From the NCBI GenBank assembly GCA_031213475.1, contig JARUPZ010000002.1, positions 10,794,466 to 10,858,465 of the forward strand: a stretch of DNA of 64,000 nt, in the 5' to 3' direction. A program made the translations under genes and the position numbers. The notes under the pieces were generated by a model. It was given only the letters and a program-made list of their open reading frames with translations. It had not been told where the DNA came from and did no database searches. This document shows, in pieces, positions 24,002 through 36,590 of the stretch. Positions within the stretch are counted from its first letter, which is position 1. Every line of letters starts with the position of its first letter. This stretch comes from Nereocystis luetkeana (lineage: Eukaryota; Sar; Phaeophyceae; Laminariales; Laminariaceae).

Positions 24002-24079
24002 TCGATTTTGAATCATCTCTGTGCAAACACCAACTCAGAGCTCTAGAGTCTAGTCGCCGGTAATATAGTTTTTAACCCC

Positions 24080-24161
24080 TTTAGGACCGCAGTCCCGTTT
24101 TAGGGACAAATTACTTAGAATTTGAGTTGTGTGTCCCCGAAACGGGACTGCGGTTCTAAAG
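24080..24161. mobile_element. 82-bp hairpin element, copy 1
   Basis: The left arm carries AGGACCGCAGTCCCGTTTT and the right arm GAAACGGGACTGCGGTTCT, leaving a loop of about 20 bp. A more diverged copy sits at 41855-41942. Two dispersed copies of a nearly perfect hairpin fit a miniature foldback transposon. No coding content. Confidence 0.6.
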
Positions 24162-24243
24162 TTGGCTCTCTGTAGGTAAACTCGTAGCTGGCACCAGGTA
24201 CGAACTTTTTAGTATGCATAATAAATGTGAACTACTACAGTAG

Positions 24244-24345
24244 TACCAGGTACAGCAGTACAGCAGTAAGTAGTAGTCTGTATACCTGGTATATATCCAC
24301 ACACGAAAAAAGTACCAGGTAGGTATAATATCTACCTACCTGGTA
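24244..24345. repeat. Cluster of four TACCAGGTA words
   Basis: Four perfect copies (24244, 24283, 24313, 24337, both orientations) lie within about 100 bp, mixed with TACAGTA and TACAGCAGTA-type words. The sequence between copies is not repeated, so this is not a tandem array of a longer unit. Confidence 0.8.
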
Positions 24346-24860
24346 TATGATATCAGGTCAGGTGATGTTCCATATACTAGCGATGTTGATTGTTTGGTGT
24401 GCAGAACTTGCTGTTCTGAATATTACCGTTGACAGACCACAGCAGGAAACAGGAAACCCAAGATGTTGATCGTTTACGCCACCTCCGGTTTCAACAGCTA
24501 GCTGCGTTGAAAGTTGAAACGCATGGCAGACACGGTACTAGAGTATGTATGAGTATATATATGGCTGCTCGGGTAAGGGATTATACCTGAAACCTACGAG
24601 TGCAGCGGACCCCCGGTGTTAAGAAATGTTAATTTGGTGTCTCAATGTCTTGTTTTTTTCCGACCTTGGTGTAACTCTATTGCGTCTATCGTACCTGGTA
24701 GGATTTATTTGCAGAAATAGATACCTGGTGTATGTCTTGTACCTCGCAACATGTTGGTATTGACATCAGGGCAGCACCACAGCTGTCGGCTTACAGTAAT
24801 TATTTTTACATCGTGATCACAGGTAACGTCCAAATCAATGTGGTCCAGCGGCGAAAAAAA

Positions 24861-24888
24861 ACTACTACCACTCCTCCTCCTCCTCCTC

Positions 24889-24931
<43 letters not shown>

Positions 24932-24932
24932 C
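24861..24932. repeat. Compound (CTC)n(ACT)n microsatellite
   Basis: A short ACT run, about seven CTC triplets, then about fourteen ACT triplets. It produces spurious poly-Thr, poly-Ser and poly-Val frames. Confidence 0.95.
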
Positions 24933-25069
24933 ACGTACACAGCAATAATAATTGTACATTCGACAGAGAAGTTAAAATTTCGACTCAACCTTTTTATTTC
25001 ATGTTCTCGTTGCATTTAATATCTTAGCCATATATTCTCTCTCCGTCCTATTTTTTTAATATTTACAGT

Positions 25070-25205
25070 CGTATCTCAGATCCGGGGTCGCATACCAGGC
25101 TCTCCTCCCCCTCGCTACGGTTAGTGGCTTGCGTTTGTATCGCAAGAAGGCTTCGGCCCTTCTTCCCTCGTTGACTTGCGCTGAATTGGCCTTTTAGACC
25201 GAAAC
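25070..25205. repeat. Dispersed repeat, copy 1
   Basis: Shares an ordered set of phrases with 53893-54030 in the same orientation: TCCGGGGTC, then a pyrimidine run, TATCGCAAG, CTTCCTC and GACTYGCG. Identity looks like about 70 %. Family unknown. Confidence 0.5.
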
Positions 25206-25410
25206 CCAAGAGCCTGTACCAGTTATGTAGTATATACCTGGTATGCTGAAATTAAAATAGCCGGCTGGGGTTGAAGTTGTTTTTACAGTGAAATATTAAA
25301 GTAGTGATGCGTGATCTATGATGAAAGTAGTGCGGGATACGGGGCGTTTTGTGGATAATTACCTGATACCAGGTATATTGTATCATACCTGGTCGCTGGT
25401 ACTGCTGTAG

Positions 25411-25925
25411 TTTATGCTGCAAGCCTTGGTATTGCCCTAGCAAAGACCAAAGAGACAAGTAGTCTAACCTACTGCTGTAAGCCTTGGTATTGCTCGAGCG
25501 ACGACAAAAAAGACAGGTGGCCGACCGACTGCATGCTTACCGGTATAAGTGTTGCTATTTATTAAGCAACGATAGCAACAAGGGTAGTATTACCCCACTG
25601 CTGTAAACCTTAGCATCGCCCAAGCAACGACGAATAAGACAGGTAGCCGACCCACTGTTACCCTACCGCTGTAAGTCTTGATATTTACCAAGCAACGATA
25701 ACAACAAGGGCAGCCACTGTGATCCTTGGCATTGCCCGAACAACAACAAAGAGACAGATAGCCGACCGACTACCTGCCAACCGCTGTAAGTCTTGACATT
25801 TACCAACTAGCGATAACAACGAGGGTAGTCTTGACCCTCTTCTGTGATCCTTGATATTGCCCGAGCAACGACAAAGAAGACAGCTAGCCGGCCGACTGCG
25901 TACCTATCGCCGTAGGTCTTAGAAT
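25411..25925. repeat. Satellite-like array of two alternating half-units
   Basis: Half-unit type A (about 58-68 bp: TGCTGTAAGCCTTGG..., ending in GACAGGTAGCCGACC) alternates with type B (about 50-60 bp: CGCTGTAAGTCTTG..., with AACGATAACAACAAGGG). Nine half-units can be traced, starting near 25411, 25471, 25540, 25599, 25667, 25718, 25782, 25841 and 25908. The higher-order period is about 120 bp. Copies are diverged but in register. The array ends where the copia-type gag similarity begins, so it may be the leader of that element. Confidence 0.65.
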
Positions 25926-25929
25926 CGCT

Positions 25930-27970
25930 ACCATAACTACCGTGCCGCGCAATCGTTGCGTGACAAACCGAGCACGCAGTCGACGCCCGAGAAGCTACGA
26001 CGGGGGACTCCAACCACGGGGAAACCTCGGCCACTTCTCGAACGGCCTCAAACTCAAGTTCAGCGGCAAAGATCCCGCAAACTACAAGGGCTGGCGGAAG
26101 CAGACCTGCCTCATCCTGAGCATCAACCGCAACGACCTCGTCGGCACCATAAAGGGGAGCCGCAGGCCAGAGGGGGGCATCACTAAGACCGATGAATCAA
26201 CGACTGCAACCCAGACTCTTGAACAATGTACGTACGAGAAGGTTTTACAGGGCCTCTGCACCACCTTGTACTTGAATCCTGAAAAGCCAGCACAATTCCA
26301 GGACCCCAAGTACAAAGGTGATACGGGAATTGGGGGTAATGGCCAGAAGGCCTGGCAGGAGCTGGAATCCGAATTCCTGAAGATCACATACGAGGCCATC
26401 CGCACGAATCTTGCAGAACCCCGGGCTAGACCCAGACGATTATTTCATGGGAGCCATCTTCGAAGAAAATGAGGTGACGGGGATGGGAAAATCGACGATC
26501 GACCGACGCTCGAAGGGTATCCTCGCTCGCGGGCGAGTACGATGCCGTCAAGGTTCAGATCTACCGAGATTCGTCGTTCGACCTCGACGACACACAGAAA
26601 ACCATGCGTCATACCAGGTATGTATCTCGACGCCAAGTTTCGCGGCAGCGAAGCCAGCGATAGGATCGTCGGGCGCGACGTTGCGACATCAGCATAACCA
26701 ACCGCCTACTGTAACCGCAGCTACGATCAGCACGCCCCGCGTGGCGTCGCTCTGTGCGCTGAATATGATGTATGCCACCATCCAAACAAGCAGGGGCACT
26801 CCAAGCGCAATTGCCCCGAGATGGTGAATGACAAGGGCAAGCGTGATAGAACCAAGAGACACTCCGGATGAAAGGGCGGAACTAGAGGCGGCGCTGGGCG
26901 GGCGTAGTGTTCGTTCCACAACACGACGACGCAATCCGGCTCCGGATAGTACGCATGAAAGGCACCGCGCTCACAGCAGGGCAGTACCTGCGTGGCTTGT
27001 TCGACGCAGTGCGGCAACTCTTCTCCTCCTGATGGGGACGAAAGACATCGGAACCCAATTTTGGCGACGACTTCGAGGGGAATCTCCTGTTCACAAATAT
27101 ATCTGCTTCACGGACCTTCCTACCCAACGTCCAAGCAAAAACGACGCCGGTGGACGCTTACACTGCAGATGTTGCGCCCGCAACGTTCCAAGGACTATTA
27201 TTCAGGACAGCAGCCAGCATCATCGTCATTGCTGTAACCGGCATCATCACGATCGTTCGGGGTATGTATGCGGAAACTACTCGGTCACAGGGGAAGACTT
27301 GACGAGAATAATACCCTCGCTGACAACGAAGGGTCCGTGTTCGCGACCTTGACGGGTGGACTTTTCAGCCCAACAACAACGGATTGACGGTGCTGGCAGA
27401 CAGCGGCGCGATGGAGCACTTCCTGTACGATGAGCTATTATTCTCGGGACTGGAAGTTCGCTTGATGAACCCCACGCCGCTAAACAAACGTCGATAAAAA
27501 AGGATGGCATACTAACGCTTAATGCTTGCCGGAGATTTTGCATCGCCCAATTTTCTCCTCCTCCTCCAAGACCTTAGACGGGTATATATCGGTGTGGACG
27601 AGATCTGCGCACGAGCCCGGGATGTCTGTCCTCGACGCTCACTTGATGTGCGTGTTGAAGTTCTCCCCGACGCTCAAATTGTGTTTCGTACTACTGGCAC
27701 TCTCGTTATCCAGTGTATCTGGTGTAATCCCAGACGTCCTAGAACAGGTCTGGCCCAAGGCGAAGCCACAGGTGCGACCGCGGGCGAGATAGAGACGTGT
27801 CTGCTGAAGATGGCACGCCAACTCGTTGTGGAAATAGTGTCTCAACCTCGGAGGATCGTGTGCCGGTGCCTGATGAGTAATCTCCAGTCTCTGGCGACGA
27901 CGTTCCGGTCCCTGGTTAAAAACGCCAAGTCTCTCGGGACGAAGCTCTTGCCCCTGGTGAGGATACTCTA
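25930..27970 (+). mobile_element. Ty1/copia-type LTR retrotransposon fossil (broken)
   Basis: Gag-like similarity covers about 25940-26620, with ANYKGWRKQTCLIL near its start and EYDAVKVQIYRD further on, as in copia-type Gag. A zinc-knuckle-like stretch lies near 26775-26820 (HPNKQGHSKRNCPEM). A retropepsin-like active site, ADSGAMEHF, is near 27400. Sequence from 27450 to 27970 may be further pol remnant but has no motif I can name. No reverse transcriptase is recognisable and no LTR pair was found. The element is clearly broken, with several breaks and a large part missing. It looks old, though individual segments are still readable. One TACCAGGTA word lies within its limits. Confidence 0.6.
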
Positions 27971-29390
27971 GCCACAAGCACCATCAACAGTTTACTCGTG
28001 CTATAGCATACCTGGGATGTAAATCAAATATACAACGACCGAAGGAGGACTCCTATATACCTGGTACTACCATCGGGAATTTTCAAATGGTGTACAGACA
28101 GAAAGCCACAAGGCATACCTACTGCAGTACCTGTGATGGTCTCACAGTCGCCAGGAAATCGAAGGGGTGTCAACGGATAGTTCTTTACTACTTTTTTTTT
28201 CCTAGAACAAACTCCTTGTCCCCTGAAGATGACATGCTGCGTCAGAAACGACAATCGTCATGTTGCCATGAAGTTGTAAGACGGCCCCGCATCTTCGCCG
28301 ATTGTTTTTTGTATACCTGGTAGGGTGCACCTATGTTTATGATATATCCCTTATACGGACAGCGGCATGCCCACCAAACAACGTCGAGGTAGAGGTACGT
28401 TTATATTACAAATAAACAAGATCCACTACTCTTTGGACAAACACCTCATCCATACGTCGACGGGCTGGACAACATTGCCGGTTGGCACAATACTATACGC
28501 TCGGATCAGCATGCCAAGAAACCTCTTGCAATGCCGGCCTGTACAACGACACGACGACACCGAACACAAACACATTGATCCTCACGTATGATACAGGATG
28601 ACGACATAGCACATCACTTCATTCGGCCATCAGATGACAAAACTCAAAGTCCGCCCTGCGGTTTGGATCTCTCCATTTTATGATATGATTTTCAATTCCC
28701 ACTTGACATGTCTCCCTCTATGATATATGAGTACTGCCTCTGCAACGCCCACTCGACACACCGCCGCTACCACCTCCTTGTGACACCACACACAGCTGTA
28801 CGCTGTACACACACGCACGCGTCTGTCCCAAGGGAGCAATCTGAATCACACCGCACGTAGTTAACGAAGAGTGCGTTTTGTTCTCGCCGCATTGAGCACA
28901 CAGCTGTACACACACGTGTGTCTCAAATCTGAATCATACCGCATGTATGTCGGTAACAAAAAACACATTTTAATCCCGCCATTCACCGGTTGTTTACAGT
29001 ATTTATTTCCTATTTTTCTCATATTTAACAAACTTTTAACATAAAACTAATCCCTAAACCGGCCGTAACTCTCGGTGGTTGCCGCTGTGCCGACGCAATT
29101 GCCGTCCGAATCATACCATTCACCTGTCCCCTAACCTACATGCCCATCCTCATGCAATCGAGAATTTCGTCGACTGCAAGAGGGTCAAGAGCCATGACGA
29201 CCATGCTACTATGAAAATATTGTCGTTAATCTTGCAGCCCCCTTGCAGCATTGCTGGTGAAGCCCCGCGTCTCGTTGGTACCTGGTACGCACCAAGTGTC
29301 AAACGTATGAACGCGTGGATATCTGAACAGCATAGCGATCATCGCTCGTACGCACAGTTTTTTTACTGTCACTTGGTGGATCTAACTTGA
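27971..29390. other. Intergenic, local direct repeat
   Basis: No recognised gene. Two related stretches at about 28789-28860 and 28899-28948 share ACACAGCTGTAC, a run of alternating CA/CG and AATCTGAATCAYACCGCA. TACCTGGTA words occur at 28058, 28314 and 29279. Confidence 0.4.
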
Positions 29391-29394
29391 GACC

Positions 29395-29750
29395 GGGGGC
29401 TATAAGGGCTAAGTCACACCGGTCCACAGGGTATCTGGAGGGCAAAAAGGGCTGAGTCCCTCCAGTCCACAGGGTGCCCGAAAGCTGAAAGGACCTATCC
29501 CACGAGTCCACAGGGTGCCTGGGGCTGAAAGGATTGAATCCCGCTGCAGCCCACAGGGTACCTGGAAGACTAAAAGGACTGAGTCCCTCCAGTCCACGTG
29601 GTACCTGAAAGATGACAAGACTGGGTCTCACAAATCGACAGGGTACCTGGGGGCTGAAAAGACTCAATCCTGCCAGTCCACTAAGTTTAAGGGCTGAAAA
29701 AACTAAGGGATCCCGCCAGTCTATGGGGTACCTGGGGGCTGAAAAGACTA
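29395..29750. repeat. Minisatellite, unit about 42-46 bp
   Basis: About eight degenerate copies of a unit reading GGGCTGAAAGGACTGAGTCC, then CTCCAGTCCACAGGGTACCTG. An isolated extra unit lies at about 30400-30440. The unit contains GGACTGAGTCC, a near-palindrome. The open frames that cross it on both strands are products of the repeat. Confidence 0.8.
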
Positions 29751-30192
29751 TGTTCCTGTTGATTATATAGCACTACGTCTTATACCACTAAGCCGGCGCT
29801 GACTTGATGGTCTAGCAGGTAGCGCTATGAACTCAACAAAACATACCAGGTATGTTTTAACGTTCGTGAAATATCGTCGACTCAGTAACAGTAATCTCCG
29901 GGGCCCTCTCCTCGACAGACGCTACTACTGGTGTCTAGAGGCACACTGTCATATTCGTTCGTATTGTCGTAAGCGCGCACGCTCGGAAAAAACGAATGAT
30001 TCTCAAAATCGGCGGCATTCGAACTCCCAGCCCACCCTTGGGGATCATGTAGCACTACAGGACCTACTTGGTCAGCGTGTTGGTTGTGCTCAGGAACACG
30101 ACACATCAGATCAATTAATTGTAGACTGAGGGGTCCCATGCTGGAAACGGATTCTGGCAATGGGGTATTGGGATATCGGGATAATGTGTGAG

Positions 30193-30264
30193 CCCACCAA
30201 TATCACTCGTTGCGTAGCTCCTTATGAACCCACCAATGCCACTCGTTGTGTAGCTCCTTATGAG
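30193..30264. repeat. 36-bp tandem duplication
   Basis: Two adjacent copies of CCCACCAAT...CACTCGTTG...TAGCTCCTTATGA, at 30193-30228 and 30229-30264, differ at only a few positions. Confidence 0.85.
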
Positions 30265-30712
30265 GCGAGTCGGGTTGGCAGCTAGCTCGGGAATAATACA
30301 AACATATGGAGTTCCGTATTACTGTCTGGAATCAAGCACATGTTCCCGTGCCAGCTACGTCCATACCTCTAGCTATCAATCAGCAGTCCCCCATCCGTAA
30401 GGTACCTAGGGGCTGAAATGACTGAGTCCGCCAGTGCCTGGGGCACGTATCCTAAAAAAGGTTACCGAGCTGAGTAGCAACTGATATATCATACCATATA
30501 GGTATAAATCACGAACACCATACTATAAATCCAAATCTAAAGCAAGCGCGCCCAACGAGCGTGCCTGACGCATCACGCACCTCGCCACCTTGAGTTTCAA
30601 CAAAAAAATGGCAGTAGATGCGTTTTACACTAACTACGTAGTATGCACGTGCATACGGAGATGCTAGCTATCCGTAGACTAGACCCCAACCACAGCTAGC
30701 TGCTCATCGTCG

Positions 30713-30745
<33 letters not shown>

Positions 30746-30746
30746 T
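30713..30746. repeat. (TAC)n microsatellite
   Basis: About eleven uninterrupted triplets. Confidence 0.9.
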
Positions 30747-33273
30747 ACTTCGAGGCAACTACGTGCACTTGCACTGCATGCTGAATTCATGTAGGCTAAA
30801 GATCGTCTGAGCTAACGATATAAAACCTCGAAAGTGGGTTGTCCACGCATTTGTACTGATTGTATGTCGGGGGTTTAGTCTAGTAGGGCAAAAGCCAAAA
30901 TCTGGTACACCTGTTCCGTTTGAGCCCAAAACAGACCAACTCGACGCGGGGTGAGGCAGACGAACAGCCGTGCCTGTCCACGGTGCTGTAATATATCTCC
31001 CGTAACAATAGAAAACACATCACAACAGCTGATGAAGGACATCATACACCCCAAAGAAGATAAAGTGGAGTCAGCGTACGTATGTCATTATGTGTAAATA
31101 CGTACGTATGTACGAGTACAGAGTTTATACAACAGCATTGCAACCGAGGGACCGGAGACATGGTCTCTCCGATCGGCTGAAAACCCGGCAAAACCAGTTG
31201 AAAGTTGAAAGCTCGACAGAGTAAGCAAATACAGGTGTAACTGGCCAGTTTCAAACCGAACTCAGGTACGATGTGAGGCTGGCCAATGGCACGGCTCCTG
31301 GCGTGTGTTTTCAACTTGTTTTAGTGCGTACCTGTGACTTTGGTTCAAAATGGACCAGGTGTGCCTGATGTTGGCTAAATCCCCCTAGTTGAGTGAGCGT
31401 GAGGCTCAGATCGTGTCGGCTTTGATGGGACAAGTAAGTGTGCCAAGCGGGCGCACAGGAGTTTTTCCAAGCGTGGTTTGCTGATTACTTCAAATATTGC
31501 CTGTACCTGTCCTCGGCTCCGAACAAGCAACGTGTATATCCGCTGTGCTTGTTTGCCATATAATATGTCTTAAAACCGAATGAAAAATCCTTGCCTGACG
31601 CGCCTTCGATACGTTACACCTGGTACCACCACCGTTGGTATTATTTGTCGTTAAGCATCTGTACCCCCCCCCTTTCGTCGCTGTTTGTTTCAAACCATAT
31701 CGTCCAAGTCAGATGGCGCAACCAAGGTATGCACCATTTTTCTTTTTCTTTTTTGTTGTTGCTTGCTCGTGTGATTTTTTCTGCTTTCTTTAAGGAGCCG
31801 CGCCGGCCATCTTACACTCCTCCTATTAATAGCGTATACTCGAATATTATAACACGCAAGATATCACACCCTCTCGGACGATTTTCAAAGCTGGATTTCT
31901 CGACAACGGAGAGGGCGTACTGAATACAACGAGCGGTGCGCCCATCCAACCTTCTCGGCGAAATATTTCCAAAGCCAACATTTTCGTTGTGTGTGTCGGA
32001 AAAAAAGATTGAAATTTATTCCGGGGGGGGGGGGGTTATCTTGATTATTATAGTACACGGTATACGGCGTTCCCTCAATATCGTTGGGCAACGATACAAC
32101 GCCCGGACCGAGCGTGCGACGTGTAAGTAGGGCAAATGTTATTGTTGCGGCTCAGAGATTTAGGCGAAAACATAAACTGCATGTAGTTAGAGGGTAATTA
32201 GAGGGAAGGAGCAAGCATATTAATAGTACAACATGGAATATGTAAGGGTTTAAGCCTTTTCGACTCTGGGCGCATTCATTTTCTCTCGTGGTTTACTTTT
32301 TATGGGAGTAGTGTGTATGAGTGTTCAACATCTGTTGCAGCTCGTGGTTCACATCTTCGGATGGCACCTACAACATTTTTGTTATTATTATAGGCTTGTA
32401 TGTGTGTAATGATATGGCCGAGTACCTGTGTTTTCTTGGTATTTTTTTTTGTATTTTAGCAGGTACGACGATCGATGCGTTCCCCTCTTTGTTCCCATTG
32501 TCCATATCTCTTTCATATCGTTGCAAGAGTCTGTACCGCCTGCGGGCGACGGTTTAGCCATCACCAGTCGCGTCCGTGACGTCTCCGGTTTCATCCGCCG
32601 CCTTGCCTTATCAACTGACACGACGCTTTAGGGAATGGGCTGCTGCAAATTAGAGTGGGCTATTTTTTGTAAACGTTAACCCGCCTGTTTTCAGTGATTT
32701 CAGCGTCGCGTACCTTCGCATCCCGCAACCAATCAACGCTCATTTTCCGATGCGCGCGATATGCTACGGTGGAATCTCCCCGCCTTTGTTTGTGCCTTGT
32801 ACCCTTCACCCTACGCAATGCTTTGGTACGGCTCTGAGTGAGGCCTAGCAAGGGATACAAAGTGTCCCGACCTTGAACTTAACAGCACCACCACACCGAT
32901 CTAGATAGCTTGAGCTACGGACGAGTGTAGACGAAATAATACGCCGTATATATCAGGAAAACCTTCATAAATGTCGGCTCTTGTTCTCAAGGACTTCTTT
33001 TCGTTCTTATTACATAACACACATATCCCATGCTGCATTGTGTTTCGTTCGTCGATGTGGTGCCTTCGTCCTTTCTTTGCCGAGATGAACATCGGTGTTG
33101 TTATGTTTGAGAGTTTATCGGGAATGCAGAAGTTTCTCAACTCTACAACTTTACCCATATATATCTCAAAACAGAAATAAATATGAATCTTGTGTATTTC
33201 CAACATAGAACGATCTGCATTGTTTCGGGGCCATTCTCCATCGTTTTCTGTTGTTGTCTTCGCCCTTTACTCC

Positions 33274-33383
33274 TATTACGGGGGACCATAGTTAATAGGA
33301 CCTATGGTGTACATAAAAACCTATATATTTAACCATTGGTACTAACATTTTTTTTGTCCTATTAACTATGGCCCCCCGTAATA
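33274..33383. mobile_element. TTACGGGGG MITE, copy 1
   Basis: Inverted ends TTACGGGGGACCATAGTT (from 33276) and AACTATGGCCCCCCGTAA (to 33381), extending through ...AATAGGAC on both sides, are flanked by TA on each side. Body length is 106 bp. Sister copies lie at 56574-56682 and 60093-60209. TA duplication and small size suggest a Tc1/mariner-related (Stowaway-like) MITE. Confidence 0.75.
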
Positions 33384-35515
33384 GTACTCTTAGTTCCCAA
33401 CTCATGCCCATCGTACATATTTTTATTTTCGATTTGCGCCTCTTCTCTTAACTGCTGTATCATCTTCAGAATAATAGACAATCATCAATATGTCCCCACC
33501 GCCTTGGGGGCGAGCAGGCCTCGTATTCCCTAGCCATCATGCATGTACACAGCAGTACTCGTAGATGTGTTGTATACATAACAGGTAGATAGATATATTG
33601 TATACATACTTCTGCCATATACGCGCATACAGCCAGCATCCGTTTTACTGAAGATTGCGTAGTTCCGAAAGACAAAGCAACACCAACAGTCTCCAGTGGC
33701 AGTGGCAGTGGCAGTCAATCTACTGTGTTATTACACTAACTACTGGTTTGATCGTAATAGTGAATTACAGTGTACGTACCAAATAAATACGTACGAGCTG
33801 ATTCCAGGGACAGCCGAGACTTGACTCCCTCGCACATTTTTGGTACTTAGTTTGCTTTGGATCTTGAGACTTGCTTGCAAAACGAAGTTTGACAGGGTTG
33901 GAAGTATTGCCATTTAATTTACCAAAAAAAGAGAACCCGCGACTGCACTTTTGGGGGGGGGAAGTGTGCTCCCCGTTTATTATACATTTATTTCGTTTCC
34001 AATATTCTGAATTTCTGGGCAACTTTGACCCTCCCTGATGGGTTTTTTTCACCTCGCCGACCTCCTAACGAAAGCCAGACCCGAGTAGAGTACGAGGTAT
34101 ATGGTCTTCTTCCTCGCCGTTTCAACCCCTCCCAGCCTCTGTCTTCGCAGTTCAACCAACTGCACCCGTCATCAACTCGATGAGCCTCTTGCGCACCCCC
34201 TCTGTTCAAACATGCCAACGATTCAACACCTCTCCACAAACCCCAGATTTCCTCCGTTCAATCTTCCAATTTTTTCTCAAAAAGTCCAGCCGGGACTTTT
34301 TTCATACCATGTATTGCTGTCATAAATACGCACAACTCTGTCAAATTGCACATACATACACCTATTATCTAACTATCGAAAACGAAAGTGCAAAAAAAAA
34401 ACATGAGGAGCAAATCACTTCTCAGGACCCCCGAAGATATATGAGCAAATCGCCATATTTCACGAACTACAACTCACACGCCAAAAAAATATTCACCAAT
34501 GTGTTCCTCTCTTCTTGTTCTTGCTGTCACTCACTCTCGCGTATATATTTACTATCGAAAATAACAAAGCATACCGTTATATATTTCCCGAAGGTGGGAT
34601 CTCAAATTATGTATACTGCTGTACAGCAGTTGTTGTAAAAAATACTGTGTTACGTATTTTGCTGGGTACCCTGTACGTACTCAACGCCCGGTGCAAGTAG
34701 TCGCTCCTAGCTGGAGTAGTAGCGGCAACGAGCAGCAGAGCTGCTGTGTTCAGGATAGAAGCCTATACGGCGAGCAGATAGCAACCCAAGGTAACACACA
34801 CGCTGTGCAATAAGAAAACCATAAAGAGGTCCAAGGCAGCGGTTTCTTCGTAGTTGAACCAGAACGTCCTGGAATAATGCGGCGGGAGTGGCTTTGTTCG
34901 AGATCAGAGCATCAGGGCGTTGTTCTCTAGGATCCCAGTGGCTAGGCGTTGCGGCAGAACACGGCAGCCAAGCACGTATGGACATTTTGGCTCAGGAGAC
35001 AACCCGCACGCCGTCACTCCTTTTGGCACCTCGCTGCTCCTCGCAACACCACCGAGACGCCAATAAGTGTATTCGTTGTCCGCCATTATTTCAACCCGCA
35101 ATACTGTAGTTTAATACCAGGTAAAGGCCTTCCTCTCAAATATCAAGTAGCCAAGCGCATCAGTACCAGCCTGAGTTCCATCAGATCTACCGTCGAAGCC
35201 TCTGTCGCCACGCCGTTCTGGGGACGCGCACAGAGCGATCTCTGAGGGTTTTGTTTTTTGGGCATTTTCTGTGGGAAGCACCAAACCTCTTACAACTCAT
35301 GAATAATAGAGCTCCGTGGGTGAGTGCAGTGTGGTAAAGTGGACCACATAGCTTGCTGTGGATACTGTACGTGGTAGGTTCTTGTAATTCAATACTTTTC
35401 AGAAGCACGTCAAAATTACAGTAGCACTTCCAGGCAAATAAATATCGATGGTCTACCGCAGAATTTTGTCATATCTTGCAAAAAAGGCTCCAAGAATATT
35501 GAGAACCGCTAAGGT
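33384..35515. other. Intergenic with diverged inverted repeat partner
   Basis: No recognised gene. The stretch 34100-34260 resembles the reverse complement of about 59620-59830 (shared GGTCTTCTTCCTC, GTTTCAACCC, GAACCAACT and GCCAACGAT). This indicates an old dispersed repeat in opposite orientations. A minus-strand frame at 34707-34985 (92 aa) is protein-like but anonymous. Confidence 0.4.
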
Positions 35516-35519
35516 TCCA

Positions 35520-35797
35520 GGCTCGCCCTAAATGCAGAAAGGGGATGCCACGAAATACGCCGCAGATGTCGGCCTGAATGATCGAGGTCGGCCACCCAGA
35601 TTGGTTTAGAAGCACGTTACCAAAATACGCTGTGGAGCCGCGCGACAGCCCCTGCCGGCCACGAGCCCCCCACAGGCGTAGAACTGGGGCTAGGGTTAGG
35701 GCTAGGGCTGCGGTCGTGCTGACATGTAAAATTCAATTTGACCACAGACGCCCGTCACGAAATTTGTTGCATCCCCGTCCTGCATTTTAGGCGAGCC
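35520..35797. mobile_element. Inverted-repeat element with GGCTCGCC ends
   Basis: The left arm GGCTCGCCCTAAATGCAG and the right arm CTGCATTTTAGGCGAGCC continue inward through GGGGATGC and ACGAAAT for about 40 bp with mismatches. Total length is about 280 bp. It contains an internal telomere-like run at 35686-35709. No coding sequence; family unknown. Confidence 0.6.
35686..35709 (+). repeat. Short telomere-like TAGGG run
   Basis: GGGGCTAGGG, TTAGGG, CTAGGG: four degenerate units, one of them a perfect TTAGGG. It lies inside an inverted-repeat element and is not a chromosome end. Confidence 0.6.
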
Positions 35798-36365
35798 GGG
35801 GTTTTACACGGGATTGTAAAGATCCATCCCCTGTCTGTACGTTGTCATATATATGTGATGTTTGCCAGCGGCAGTTTGGCTTGAATGGAGTGCGGTACTG
35901 ATGTTTGGTTAATCTGGGGTATTACCGGTGTATTTTTGGCTCTGGGAAACGGTAGCACACATCCGTGCTTTCAATTGCATGATTGGTAGATTGGCAGCCA
36001 AATACGTGGCAGCGACAAGTTGACTTCACAGTACTTACTTGTAACAGGCAGAGATATTAGGTCGCTTTTTACCGCCTCCAAGATCACTCTCGTTTAGCCC
36101 CCCAGCGTCGACTCTCAATAGTTCCACGTCGTGATACGGCTGTGTCATTTAGGCCTGAAAGCGCCCGGTACAACTGAAATGCGACTCAAATTACTTACAC
36201 ATTATCACCTGACTATCAGTGCCGAGATGTCTGGCAAAAGGCACGTCCCCGCCACGTAGTCTCCAAAGACCGTCCTCAGTCATCGTTCTGAGATCAGTCC
36301 TTGTGAGACGACGTTTGAGGACAGTCACCGCTGCTGTAGAGGATCTTAACCGTATTTAGTAACAA

Positions 36366-36590
36366 CTACAAAGGAGGCAAGAATCGATATAGAGGCCCTC
36401 TGGCGCGTGCTACGATATAAGAAGCTATTATTGGCCGACTATTTTGACTGGCGTAGACCCTCAGTTTAGAAACTCCCCAATATTGGTGTGTTCTAACCCA
36501 TACTTCGTATGGTTCACACATGGTTTCGTTGGGTAATATACTTGAAGCATGGGATTGTTCGTACGGTTTAGCGTACAGTGTTTCTCGCAT
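36366..36590 (-). mobile_element. Copia-type integrase-like scrap (broken)
   Basis: The minus-strand 74-aa frame contains LPNETMCEPYEVWV followed by WGVSKLRVYAS. This matches the conserved end of copia integrases, where a PYE-hW segment is followed by an hSHLRVFG-like segment. Nothing recognisable continues on either side, so it is a short isolated fossil. Similarity was judged by eye. Confidence 0.4.

Larger units (their letters stand above)
29751..33270. other. Gene-poor stretch
   Basis: No supported gene. It contains the 36-bp duplication at 30193-30264, a (TAC)n tract at 30713-30746, TACCAGGTA at 29844 and a poly-G run near 32026. The plus-strand frame at 32428-32631 ends in a plausible amphipathic stretch but has no recognised motif. 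The 92-aa and 100-aa frames near 29830-30160 are not supported. Confidence 0.4.

Noticed and set aside
29299-29667. 122-aa minus-strand frame of Pro/Phe/Ser-rich repeats
   Set aside because: It is produced by the 42-46-bp minisatellite; the opposite strand is equally open.
29990-30070. Minus-strand tRNA-like sequence with a GAGTTCGAATGCC box
   Set aside because: No acceptor or anticodon stem pairs, and no A box at the right distance.
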